Of a stretch of DNA of 64,000 bases, positions 34,662 to 46,216 are shown one piece after another; within the stretch, counting starts at the first letter, position 1; each line of letters starts with the position of its first letter. The stretch comes from Adineta vaga. Lineage: Eukaryota > Rotifera. The notes below the pieces were generated by a model. It was not told the DNA's origin. It saw only the letters and a list, made by a program, of their open reading frames with translations, and did not search any database. The stretch covers positions 992,001 through 1,056,000 of the forward strand of contig CP075496.1 in the NCBI GenBank assembly GCA_021613535.1, in the 5' to 3' direction. Made by a program: the position numbers and the translations under genes.

Positions 34662-37600
34662 TTATTCTTTTGATAGTTCATTAATGGCTATTTGACAACG
34701 ACGATGAACTAAATCAGAATAAATCGATTTCTTTGAAATAAAATGAGAAAGAAATAATCTGAGAGCATCTCTAACAAATTTATAATTTTTTGTTAATGGA
34801 AATTGAAAGATATTTTGTAACGATGCATCGTCGGTGTTTTCAAATAATTTCACAAACAATTCAACTAGAAATGTTCGTGCTGATGTTGTTAATTCGATGA
34901 AATTGAAATTCTATTAAAGAAAAAAAATGAAGAATTTATTTTAATTATATTATTCTTCACTCATATTCATAAAACTAAACGATCGACTATTGCCGAAAGT
35001 TATTCTATTCATTTGTAAAGTGTAACTTACTTTAAATATATTCAATGTAATTGATTTTGATATTAATAATTGTGATAATACTGTACCAAAATTTGCTAAT
35101 TGGTGATCATTGAGTAATGAAAGATCTTTAAATCGATCCCATGTATGATATTGTAAGGACATCTAAAGAATTTTATGAGAAAATAGGGTTTTTTTTCTTC
35201 AGAAGAAATGTCTTTACTTGAAAACGACGATCATATGCAGCGAATCGTTGTAAAATCAGTGTATAATATGGATTATAGGTTTTTTCATGTAAAGAACAAT
35301 GAATTGTAACCTTGATTGTAAATAAAAACAATCATAAAATTAAATAGAAAATGACACTTACATGAATGATTTCTCGTTCTTGAATTTTATTTAAATTCAA
35401 TTTATGAAGTTTTTCCACTGCATCATCACAATCCTATATAAGAAGAAAAATCAGATATATGTATATATAAAATATTCATTTATTCAATTCAATCATTTTC
35501 ATAACAATATTCTCTCGAGAAGAAAAACTTATTTTTAGTCTCATATAACAAGCTGAAGGACGAATTCCACACGTTTTTATAATAGAAAAATAAACCCTAA
35601 ATACTTCTTTCTTTTCATCAATAGAAAGAGAACAGTACAACGGCTTTTTTCTCCAGCAAGGATATATCCTCGTTTCCTTTTCCTATTCTATCGTTTTATT
35701 TATTATCTACTTTGTATTTATTTGTTTTCATTGTGTCAATACAACAAGTGCATTAGTCTCTGACGTTCATTCTCTTTCTTCTCATATACTGAGTAGTCTT
35801 TAAAGTACTAAGTTTCAATAATACAATGCAATTGAACTAGAGATATATCAAACCCGCGTCTCTCATTCTTTTTCTGATTTGTCTTCTTTATTTTATTCAA
35901 ATTTTATAAAATCTATGTGAATAATATCGAATTACCTCACTTGTCAATAATGTTCCAAATATTAATCGTCTAATATCCGTATTCATATGTTGTTGTTTTG
36001 CTAATTTTCGAATATTTTCATTAAATAATGGTTCAGTTTTATCTTTTTTATTCTTTTGTTTATCTTGAGAATTTTGTTTTTGCCATGCAGAACCAACGAT
36101 CCACCATCGTCCTTGTTCTTTAGCATTTAGAAAATCTTCTAATCCAACATTTAACATATTTGCTTGTTGTACTGTTTTATCTTTAACTAAATTTCGATAA
36201 ATTTTTCTCAATCGATCAATTCGATCTGGTTCAAATCCACCGGGTAATTTTCTAACGTCATTATTTTTCAAACTTTTAATTGTATCCATCATAAATTCTA
36301 ATCGTTTTGATGATGATGATATTAATGTTGATGATGAACATATCGTGCGTAGTTCTTGAAGGAAATTCTTCAATTCTAGTGGATTATCTTTTCGTAAAAA
36401 GAATCCACTGGTTTTTAATAATAGAAGAATTAATTCTAAACGTTTTTCATTGATTTGTTCAATAGTTAATATGTATCGAGCAAGATCAAATAGAATTTTT
36501 CCATTGATCATAGAAAATGCATATGTATACGCAAAAAATTGAATTAAATTATCCGGAATTTTGTTTGAAACATCATCATGAATATGTTCGACGAAAAGTT
36601 GTAAGAAATTTTCGAGTAAATATGATCCTATTTCTAAACCAATATTAGCATGAAGAAGACAAGCAAGTAATGCATATTCAGCAAGAAAATTTTCACCAGT
36701 TAAAGAAAGAGATGATATAAGACTATCATGATATAATTGATATAAACATAAATTAACTGTTGCACGAGATTGAGTTCGATAAATTGTTTCAATTTCAATT
36801 AAAATTGAAGATAAATTCTTTTCACTTAAACGATTTATTTGACCTTGAAGACGACGTTTTAATTCAAGTAAAGAATTATCATCAGATGTATTCAATTTTT
36901 GTCGAAGTGCAGGAGGAATGTACGTTGTACCTAAAATCATTCAATTCAATATCAAATTTCAAATCTTTCACATGAAGTACTCTCTTATTTTTATATTTTA
37001 AATAGTATTCATTTAGTTCTGTAGAAAATTTCAAAGCAGAACTTTAGATACAACAATTAGCTCGAAAGATTAAAAAGAAAACCAAAGTTATAGTCAAAAT
37101 ACTAAGACCGTTATTTATTCTGCTGCACTCATTATGTCTTTCATAAAATTGAATTGTTTTTATAAGAAAACATATTCTTACTTGAATTACTTTTGACAAC
37201 ATTGCCCTTCGTATCAACTGTTCGTCCATAAATATCTTCTTTTAACGTTGGAGTCTCTTCTTCATCTTCTCCTCTTTCTCCATCTTCTTCCCCATCTCCA
37301 TCTTCGTCTTCGTCAAAATCTTCTTCATCGAAATCTTCGTCTTCATCATCATCATCATCAATCATTTTCGTTTGAATATCTTCATTGAATTTCACTAACG
37401 ATGTTTTTTTCTTTGAAATTTTCTCTTCAGATTTCTCCTTATCATTCGCTAATTTAACTTTTTCTTTTTGTTTTTTTGCTAACCATTGTTGATCTTCATC
37501 TTCTTCATCATACCAAGCATTTCCTTCTCCATCACCTAAACAAAACAAACGAAAGATTATAAAAACAAATAAATCGTCATTTACCTTCAGCCTGCATAAT

Positions 37601-38116
37601 TTCTTTTCTTCGATCTTTATCACAAAAATCGAGTAAGAAATCCAAACCATCATCGACAAAACCACGTAAATATGTTTTCCGATTCGATTTAATTCCTAAA
37701 AGTTTTTCTAATTTTTTAATATGACCATCTTCCATTTCATTATCTTCTAATAAATGTCTTCGATGATGTTCTTTCGCAGCCTATTGAAATACAAATCGAA
37801 ACAACAACAAAAAATATTTTCAATTCAAACCTGTTCATCAACTGTTAATTCTTCTGAATCATCTTTTGATTCTTTCTTCTTTTTCTTTTTCTTCTTTTTC
37901 TTCTTATTCGAATTTTCCTCTTGCTCAAATGAAGGTGCTAATGCATCGATAGATTTTGGTATCTAAATAGAAAATATTTGATTGAAAAGTTCAATATAAA
38001 GAAGAAGAACGAACTTGATCTCGATGATGCCATGCATTTCGTTTAGCTTTAACTAATTTTCTTTCTAATTGTCGACGTTGTTTTCTTGGAAGAAGAGTAT
38101 TTTGGTTTTCTTTCAT
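34662..38116 (-). CDS. NOM1: NOM1 (nucleolar MIF4G/MA3 protein, Sgd1-like)
   Basis: Nucleolar protein for small-subunit rRNA processing and for targeting PP1 to the nucleolus. The start at 38116 reads MKENQNTLLPRKQRRQLERK, followed by a run of ten Lys near 37880, a Glu/Asp-rich acidic stretch at about 37250-37380, then TYIPPALRQKL and an MIF4G domain at about 36900-36250. The family signature AKEQGRWWIVGSAW is near 36120. The MA3 domain runs through 35930-34700, ending VHRRCQIAINELSKE. One intron (35434-35934) is about 500 bp against about 55 bp elsewhere. The first intron starts GTTCG, an unusual donor. A TTTTAG site touches the ATG. Remnants of other NOM1 copies lie at 30975-31046 and 40955-41431. 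Confidence 0.9.
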
Positions 38117-38164
38117 CTAAAATAGATTTTATTTATTATTTAAGACAAAAATATTCTACATAAA
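38117..38164 (-). promoter_or_regulatory. Operon-type spacer with 3' splice site at the NOM1 ATG
   Basis: 48 bp between the stop of a FAPP2 remnant and the NOM1 start, ending CTATTTTAG directly against the ATG. The duplicate spacer at 41432-41481 is 50 bp and nearly identical. Interpreted as the FAPP2-NOM1 junction of an ancestral trans-spliced operon. Confidence 0.55.
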
Positions 38165-38200
38165 TCATCCAACTATTTCATCTGGTTCAAGTTTATGAAT
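38165..38200 (-). pseudogene. FAPP2 3' end remnant
   Basis: Reads KLEPDEIVG and stop, matching ELESDEIVG and stop at the end of the intact FAPP2 gene (41482). Similarity ends abruptly upstream near 38200, marking a duplication breakpoint. Confidence 0.75.
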
Positions 38201-38961
38201 GATAACCAGATCGAGATGAACAATTGGTAAACTCGTTCCGAACAAAAGAACGAATAAAAGCATGTTCTAAACGTATTCGCAACGCGTTCTATAGACGTTC
38301 GATAGATGCCGTCCGTTCGGAACGCATTTTGTGTTATTTTTTTCTTCTTTCGACAGGTCGAGAATATGACACGATAATGACAAATATATAAATTAAAAGT
38401 ATATATGAAAGAATTAAATGATGGTATAATTCAAAAAATATTTTTATTTCAGATAAATTATAGCTTAATCATTTTTAGTCTTAGTTGTGTACATTTAGAT
38501 TGGATTTAATTTGTGAATGAATCGATTATCGTTTACATCATCATGTGATCGAAATGCTACGTCATTTTTTACCAGTATTCTTTGCTGATAGGTATTTTAT
38601 ACTATGACCAATATACCTGTAAGTGAAACTTTTTTTCTCTTATGTTTATCTTTAGAAAGGAATATGTCGTTTTTTTCTTGTATTTAATTGTAATCTTAAA
38701 CTAAAATCGTCATTTTTTTGTAATGCGAACTTCTTAGAATTGTATCTCGTATTTTTGTCTTTCTCTATATCGTAGATGTGTTCATGATTATTATCATGAG
38801 TTTTGTCAATTTAAATTATTTGTATGACTCATGTTCCAATTAAATCTGAATAAACCAACTAAAGGGTTCTGCACTATTTTAAGAACGTGTTCGAAACAAA
38901 TATCGAACGCATTTTTTCATCGTTCGTCTCGACCTGAGATATGATTTATCTATTGCACTTA
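38201..38961. other. Breakpoint region rich in CGTTCG motifs
   Basis: No gene. Several GTTCG/CGAAC motifs lie at 38230-38350 and again at 38880-38930, and the short inverted sequences CAGGTCGAGA (about 38355) and TCTCGACCTG (about 38927) face each other. A decayed inserted element is possible. Confidence 0.35.
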
Positions 38962-40324
38962 CAGAAACTTTTTGTGCATATTTAATGATATATTCGATTA
39001 TTTCTTTTGTCTTTTGTTCACAAACTTTTTCAATATTAAAATGTTCATCGTTGATTGTGATTGAACACTACTAATATCTGTACCAGGTACTTCACCAATG
39101 AGTTTCCAAACAGGAGTAGAAAAACGATTGACTATTTCGAGTACACATGATATTCTAAACAGAACAGAGAAACAATCAATAAAGAATGAAGGAAGTGAAA
39201 CGAACGACATACCCATTTCAAATATTATCGAGATTTAAAATTTGCTGTTTCTGTGCTAAATCAAATAAATGTCCTACGAAAGCAGCTGTTTGTGGTTCTA
39301 ATTTCAAAACATTTATTATTAGTTCACTGACGAGTATACAGTTTGATCCAGTAAGAGAACATTAGATAAATCTTGAACAGCTACCTAAATAATAATATTA
39401 AAAAAACGAAAAATGTTGCAAAATCATATTTTTATACGAACTTTTATGCGATTACTGATGGATATATGGGATGAATATTCAGTATATTGTCCGATAAACG
39501 CATAAATAAATGTTGATGTTGTTTTTGATTGTGCTAATTGTGTGTCAAGTCCAATTGGATTATTATTTAACTATTGTTTAACATTTTCACGTTTATGTGC
39601 ATCCAATGATATACCTAATATATGGTCGACATAAAATCTGAAATTACCCAGGTCTTCATTACTTAATAAAAACTCTTGTCATTTCAGTCTTGCATAATTA
39701 AATGAACTGTAACATTGTAGAGCCAAAGGCGATGAAAAGGTCGTTGTTCATTATTAAAATTTAACGATACTCCATGAATACTTCCAAACGTATGAAGAGA
39801 GACCGATGTAATTTGCTTCGATAAAAGTGTTCTGTTTAATAATTCACCATTTTTCTCGATTATGGTTAAATTATTTTGTTGATTGAACGCAAGAACCATA
39901 CATCGATTTTTGTCCAAATTGTAGAAATTCATTACGATCCAGGACAATGATTTCGGCAGCTGTATCCGTGCAATTCCGACAGGAACCTGCAGGAAAATGA
40001 AAGCAGGAATGAACGGATCCTGTGACCAGTTTTGCTCGGTTCCTTCCGGTTCCGAAGAAAGCTGAATGAATCCTACGACCGGATCTGGCCCGCACTTCTC
40101 GACATGGGGGATTCTCGCAATGTTTTTCAACAAGTGACGAAATGTACTTTGATATAAACAAAGAAAAAAGCAAATATATGATACAACTTTCTTTTCAACT
40201 TATTTTCACAATGAAGATTCTTTTTGTGCCTACACAAGCATATATAATTACCAACGTCGCAGAAAGTAAAGCCTGTTTCTTTAGCATTAATATACTCGTA
40301 ACAAATATTGATAGACTCCGTCAT
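38962..40324 (-). pseudogene. Broken paralogue of the HNH-W2 gene
   Basis: The N-terminus at 40324 (MTESINICYEYINAKETGF, then GNYICLC) matches the Cys cluster of the intact gene but lacks several cysteines. 39900-39680 reads MNFYNLDKNRCMVLAF and TLLSKQITSVSLHTFGSIHG, aligning with the intact protein, but the HNH-like core (AHIYP to AFD) is deleted. In-frame stops occur soon after (LK*QEFLLSNEDL; ENVKQ*LNNNPIG, where the intact gene has Trp). Further pieces at 39020-39500 read LEPQTAAFVGHLFDLAQKQQ and EVPGTDISSVQSQ, not clearly present in the intact copy. Around 39960-40100 there is GC-richer foreign-looking sequence. Confidence 0.75.
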
Positions 40325-40639
40325 TTATCTGAAAAAATTAAAATAGACAATATCATTAAACAAAATGAATTATGCAAAGAATATAAAAATAAATCATTTC
40401 TAAATAAGAACAATTGTAACAATTGTGTAACAAGACGATAATGAGAGAAAAGAATTACTGCAGAGTATTTACAACGATCAATAAAAATCCAACTCATCTG
40501 CACGACAATGACGAGTATTAGGAAACACAACACAAGCAATATTATTTGAAAAAAGAAACGAGAAATTTAGTTACTATCATTCCATTATCATTTGTTGATT
40601 CAGATTGCAAACGTATCTGATCACGAGGGTATTTTCGTT

Positions 40640-40830
40640 TTTTGTTTCATTGGAGGATATTGTGTCATATAATGAATTGGCTTAAATTGGGATAATAATG
40701 CTGAAGGCAGAGTTTATTGGGTAATGATTGATGACTGAATATGAAACCTTTCATTATACTTTAAATCACAAAAATTGAAAAGATTTCTCACAGATTCTCG
40801 TAAATTTGACTAAATATACATCACTAAATC
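40640..40830. repeat. Flank shared with 33430-33720
   Basis: 'gtttcattggaggatat' and following short blocks match the flank upstream of the intact HNH-W2 gene, showing that the duplication includes intergenic DNA. Confidence 0.5.
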
Positions 40831-40954
40831 TTGATATTTGTTAGGATTCATCAGCACTAAAAAGTCTGATTTTTCACCTTGCACTCATTTGAACATAACT
40901 TATATGATTTTAGGTGAAGTTTTATCGAAAAGACGTGAATGAGAAAATGTTTTC

Positions 40955-41431
40955 TTACTTGAATTAGTTTTGACAACGTTGCCGTTAGCATCAACTGTTC
41001 GTCCATAAATATTTTCTTTTAATATTGACGTTTCTTCTTCATCATACCAAGCAATTCCTCGTCCATCACCTATTTTAAATACAAAAAAAAATTCAGATTA
41101 AGTAATCTAAATTCTATTTCATTACCTTCTGCATGTGAAATTTCTTTTCTTCGATCTTTATCACAAAAATTCAATAAAGAATCTAACACATCATCAATAA
41201 AATCACGTAAGTATGTTTTACAAACTGGTTTAATTCCTAAAAGTTTCTCTAATTTTTTAATATTTGCATCTTCAATGATGTTCTTTCACTGCCTAACCTA
41301 ACATCAGTTTCTGAAGAAAAAAATCAAACTTTTTTTTGTTCATGCCATGCATTTCGTTTCGCTTTATCTAATTTTCTTTCTAATTGTCGACGTTGTTTTC
41401 TCAAAAGAAGAATATTTTGATTTTCTTTCGT
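40955..41431 (-). pseudogene. NOM1 5' remnant
   Basis: Aligns with intact NOM1 at about 37185-38116: the exon reading KGNVVKTNS with its GTAAG donor, IYGRTVDANG, AWYDEE, and the RQLERKL/KAKRNAWH start region. The acidic stretch and the poly-Lys exon are deleted, and the start codon is ACG where NOM1 has ATG (41429-41431). It lies 50 bp behind the intact FAPP2 stop. Confidence 0.85.
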
Positions 41432-41481
41432 CTAAAATAGATTTTATTTATTATTTAAGACATAAAAATATTCTACATAAA

Positions 41482-43634
41482 TCATCCAACTATTTCATCT
41501 GATTCAAGTTCATTTTCGAGATAAAATTCTGTTATTTTATGTACAAGATTATTAATATAAGAACTATGTTCGAGCATTTCATGTAAAATCTAAAAGAATA
41601 AAAATAAAAAATATTGTTTGGTTAAGAAACAAGTCATTTACTTGTTGTTCGAAAAGAACTTCTCGTGCATCATTTGAATCAACTGAAAGTGATACAAGAA
41701 AATCTTCATTGTATGGAACTGATCGAAGGGCAATCTAAAATGATTATATGAATTTAGAGTTTAGATGAAAAAAGAAAAGATTTACGGAAAATGCGCCGCG
41801 TGTGATCCATCCATGATAACGTTTTAATGTTTGTCCATATGCTTTGTTCATTGCATCTTCAACACTTCGATCACCTTGACCGAATTCATGAAGAAAACAA
41901 GATAAAAATGCAATACTCCTAAAATCAAGATGAATTATCTTAAGGAAATTCAGAGTTTGTCATAAGAGATCAGATTTCAATTCCTTGTAATTCAATAGGC
42001 AACTCTTATAACAAGATCAATCTTTTTCAATTGATAAATTGCTTCTTTTTGTTCAAATAGAAGATTTCACGCGAAAAAAATAAGTCATACTGGTCTTTAT
42101 AAATTACTGTCCAATTTGATTTCTCTCTCCTCTTCTAAAATTGATGATTCTAAATGAAATGTTACGAATAAATACCTTTTTAGCCAAAGAAGTGCATCAG
42201 TTGCTGAATTTTTTTCTTTTGTGGTTTTTGCGTTTATTTCATCATTCAAAATTGAAAATAATGTTTGGAATTTATTTGGATCATTACTAATTTTTCTTCG
42301 TAATTTCTATTCAAATCAAATGTCAATCTTTATTTCAAGATAAAGTACAACTTACGCTAATATTTCCATTAGCATCTGCACGTAGTGGAGTGAATGTTGT
42401 ACTATTAAATTTGTCTAGAAATGAATTTGTTATTGAAAAGTTTGAAAAACCAAAGAATTGATATACCGATAAGAGTAAGATATTGTTCACATGTTGAAAG
42501 AAAAAGTTCAGAATGAATATCTTTGAATGGTAAACAACTCAACTGGGCGAATCTAAAATCAATTCAAATTAGAAAAAGAAGTTAAATATCATTTAAATTA
42601 CGTGAATGGAAGTTGAGTAAAGAATGTCTTATAAACAATTTGTTTTGGTAAAAATGTTGTTGTTGTTGGTAAATTCGATGATCTAGAAGAGAAAGAAATA
42701 TATAATCTTCAATAAATTTAACAAGTATTAATCAACACAAACATAGGTGTTTCAAATTCATTAAAAGATTTTCGAAGTATTGTTGTCCCATCAGGGAGTT
42801 TTGGTGGAGATGGAGAAAGTAGAAGTAACGATTGAGATGAATCACCAGTTGCTAATTTAACACATTCATCAAGTGTATGAATAAATGCATCGCATGTAAC
42901 ACTTAACATTGACGAGGATTCATCTAATTTCTTGACGATAAAACGACAAACAAAATTATTTTCATGAAAAAAAAGACCCTAAAATAAATATACTTTAACA
43001 TCTGGAATAGGCGTATCATTTGCTATTGATTTAATTGCATGAATACCTTGAGTAAGAACTGTTTCGTAAAGACGTAATTCTTGTACTTTAATTTTAAGTT
43101 CACGATCAATTGCAGTTAGATGTGAAACTAGAAACAAAGTCAAATGAAACTATGTCAAATGAGAGAATATTAATTTACTTAATGTTGATGATGTATTTGT
43201 ATTATTATGATTACTGTTTGAATTAGATGTTGTAGTTGATTTTGTTCCACGAGATTTACATGTACCCAAAGAAACAAGCCAACGTTGCCGTTCAGGTTGA
43301 GATTTTGCTTTCAAACAAAAAAATTGTTCACCTGGAATAATCAAATCGAAACGAAGGGGATCATTTGGATGAGCTAAATTCATACAAAATTATATTCATT
43401 TATTTATTCTATGCAAATTTTATCAACCTTTCACTTCACAAGCAAGTACTAAACATGAACCTTTACATCCTTCATGAATCAATTCCTTTGATTTATAATA
43501 TGAAAGAACACCTGTTTCATTCAAAACAAAATAACGTGGTTGCCATCCTGAAAAGAAAAGTTTTATTAAACATTGTTATAATGAATTATTTTACCATTAT
43601 AATAATTAGTCCATTTATAAAGTATACCCTCCAT
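41482..43634 (-). CDS. PLEKHA8: FAPP2/PLEKHA8-type glycolipid transfer protein (PH + GLTP)
   Basis: Binds PI4P at the trans-Golgi through its PH domain and transfers glucosylceramide through its GLTP domain. The start MEGILYKWTNYYN (43634) splices to GWQPRYFVLNETGVLSYY, then DLIIPGEQFFCLKA and ERQRWLVSLGT, a complete PH domain like human FAPP2. After an Asn/Ser/Thr linker comes a helical region (about 42900), then the GLTP domain with ALLWLKR at about 42190 and the YGQTLKRYHGWITRGAF segment at about 41800. It ends ESDEIVG, close to human ESDEVV. Multiple 50-60 bp introns; the linker is shorter than in vertebrates. It would be the first gene of the ancestral FAPP2-NOM1-GINS3 string; the NOM1 copy following it is dead. 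Confidence 0.9.
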
Positions 43635-44244
43635 GAAAAATCATTTACCCAAAAATATCAATAATCAAGAGAATTCGTTTAGAAAATGTGTCGATGTGCT
43701 TCTCAATGACTGTCACTAATGGTGATTGTCCTATAGCTATGTAGTAAAACAATCAAATATGCTTGATACAATGACTTGCGAATATTTCGTGTCTGACCGA
43801 AATTATCTAAAATATCGAATACGATGAAGATAATTATGATTTTTTTAAGAATATTTTAATAAATATACAATAAAAGACACTTTTGTGAAGAGATTTGTAT
43901 AGTGACAGGTCGACTTAGTTTTAGTATAGTACAGCGCGCGTCATAGTGAGTCATCAACGAATATAGAGGGAGAAGATTGACTTAGTCATAGGATAGTTTA
44001 AATATCAAATGATATGTTGTAATGAGAAATAAAATAATATAGAACAATTTTGTAAATCAAATATACATTATCGAATGATTCAATATGTTTTTACAGAAGA
44101 GTTTCATTTTTATCAAGTTCTAAACGAGAATATTCAATGGATTTAAAACATGTCTTTAGACATTAGCGCCCTCTGTCGTTGACTCTAATATATAACGATA
44201 TGCATCTGTTTCTGTGTACTTTTCTTTTTAAACGAAATTGAAGT

Positions 44245-44350
44245 AAAAGAAAAATCAATTAAAGTTTGAATAGCATGCATAGCTTTTTTTCGTTAAGAAT
44301 AATACTTCAATTGTTTTTCTTTTGAAGTATTCATAAAATATTATTATAAT
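44245..44350 (+). repeat. Direct repeat, copy 1
   Basis: 'gcatgcatagcttttttt...tcaattgtttttctttt.gaagtatt.ataaaatattatt' recurs at 45515-45615, about 1.27 kb downstream in the same orientation. Could be remnants of element ends. Confidence 0.6.
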
Positions 44351-45514
44351 AGAAGAGAAGAGAGAAATACAACGCACAGCATCGTCCATTTGATTTATTT
44401 CTCGTGTCTACAAAAGTATAGACATTTCCAAATCTAAAACAGATTCAAAAAGAAAAAGTAAGCTCTAGTACTACCTATATTGACAAATCGAGTTTAAATA
44501 GATAATGTCTTTATGATGAGAGATGTAACTTTCTGTCTTAATTCATGTGAAGACAAACGAATGATATTCGTAGATTAAGAAAAAGGAAGTCGTATTCTTG
44601 TATATGGTGACCGATTGACCGATAGATAGAAATAATGCGGAAAAGAAATTTATGTATTGATTGAGGAAACGATAGTTTATACGTGACTACATATTGAAGT
44701 TACGTCATAAATGTGTAAAAATATTTTAGAAGATGATACATCTTGAGGGTGGGTGGGAGTAAATATCAAATATCGTGTATGTATCATGAAGGCCTACATA
44801 TTCTTGTCTCAATTACTACTTGGCATCTTGCGATCAAAAAGCTACAAGATTATTTTGGAGGGTTAAAATTGAAATGCATCTATTTACTTCAAAACAGCAG
44901 TGACCATGAAGAATTTAGTCTATAGTCAGACATAGAAACGGTTAGTCGCGAGGGGTCGACGAATGACCAGACGTTACTTTGAGAGGTTTGTAGTGAATAA
45001 ATTGAGGAAGATCAAAACACTTTTTGAGAAGTGGTTGACTTATCCACTTTCACAGTGCAAGTTGGTTGGTAAGATGAAGATACTGTACTCTTCCAGTACT
45101 GATACATTCATCCATGGTAGTAGTAAAAAATGTTGTAGCTGCTCCGCATAATGCGTTATTAAAATTAGAAACAACAATCTTTCTGATATGATTCTGTCAT
45201 ACATATAAACTATTACATCATTCTACGAATACAGATTAATCGTTGTACATATAGGCGGCAAATATATTTTGCACGAAGACTACTCTTTATCACAACACTA
45301 TTCAAAATATTTATTGATGTTAATTATTCAGTGGAGTATCAAGCGAATCACTTGTGGCGAACGTTATTTATCATAAATGTCAATTGAAATTCATCAACTA
45401 AGCAGAATATACGTATATTCTTTGTCTTATCTATGTATCAAGCATCAGTTGATGAATGTTGTGGAACGATACACTTAAATTCTCTAGAACGATCATTATA
45501 GACTTGAAATAATC

Positions 45515-45615
45515 ATCGTTTTAGTTTGATTGCATGCATAGTTTTTTCGTTGTTAACAATAGTACTTTAATTGTTTTTCCTTCGAAGTATTAATAAAATA
45601 TTATTTTGATGGAGA
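45515..45615 (+). repeat. Direct repeat, copy 2
   Basis: Second copy of the repeat at 44245-44350, over 80% identical by eye. Confidence 0.6.
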
Positions 45616-46004
45616 TGATATGCAAGAGTATAGAATGTAAAATTTGACAGTTTTTTTTCAGCATTGATGAATATATTCAGTCAATAATTTCTATATTTAA
45701 AAAAAGTAAAAGTGAATTAATGAGATAGGGACATCGTCAAATGCAACCAATTTCATAAATATTTAAGCATAACTTTTGAGTATTACATCTATAACGTATT
45801 TTTTTCGTTTTATTAAAAGAATAAAAATATTGTTCACAAACCAATATATTCTTATTTCTGAAATAAGAGAAAAATAATTTATAAAAAACAGATTCATCCG
45901 CATATTGAGCATTCTAACATTATGAGACAAATAATCACAGTGCACATCAAATAAACTGAATGAATATGGTTGTGGAACAGAGAATTTTCCTTATTAACAT
46001 TATT

Positions 46005-46216
46005 TTAAAAGAATCCACCTGGTCCTCCTCCACCGCCAAATCCACCTTGTCCTCCGCCACCAAATCCTCCAGGACCACCAGATGGACCGAGGTGTAACAT
46101 ATTTCGTATCATACCTATAAATATATATAAAGGGAATAATTAGCAATGAGAATTGATGATATAAATGCTGTTGATTGGAACTCACCTCCAAGATGATGAT
46201 GATGATGACCGAACAT
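46005..46216 (-). CDS. Small His/Gly-rich protein, 46 aa
   Basis: Two exons, 46186-46216 and 46005-46114, splicing in frame. Starts MFGHHHHHLGG, then MIRNMLHLGPSGG and a tail of GGFGGGG repeats ending GPGGFF. No signal peptide. A TATAAATAG box lies about 50 bp upstream (near 46270). Similar in style and orientation to the genes at 48398 and 50263. No family recognised; His and Gly content suggests metal binding or a disordered, structural role. Confidence 0.6.

Larger units (their letters stand above)
43635..46004. other. Intergenic, 2.4 kb
   Basis: No supported gene. Two direct repeats (44245-44350 and 45515-45615) and a short G-rich tract GAGGGTGGGTGGGAG at about 44746. Small open frames at 44743-45151 are without features. 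Confidence 0.5.
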
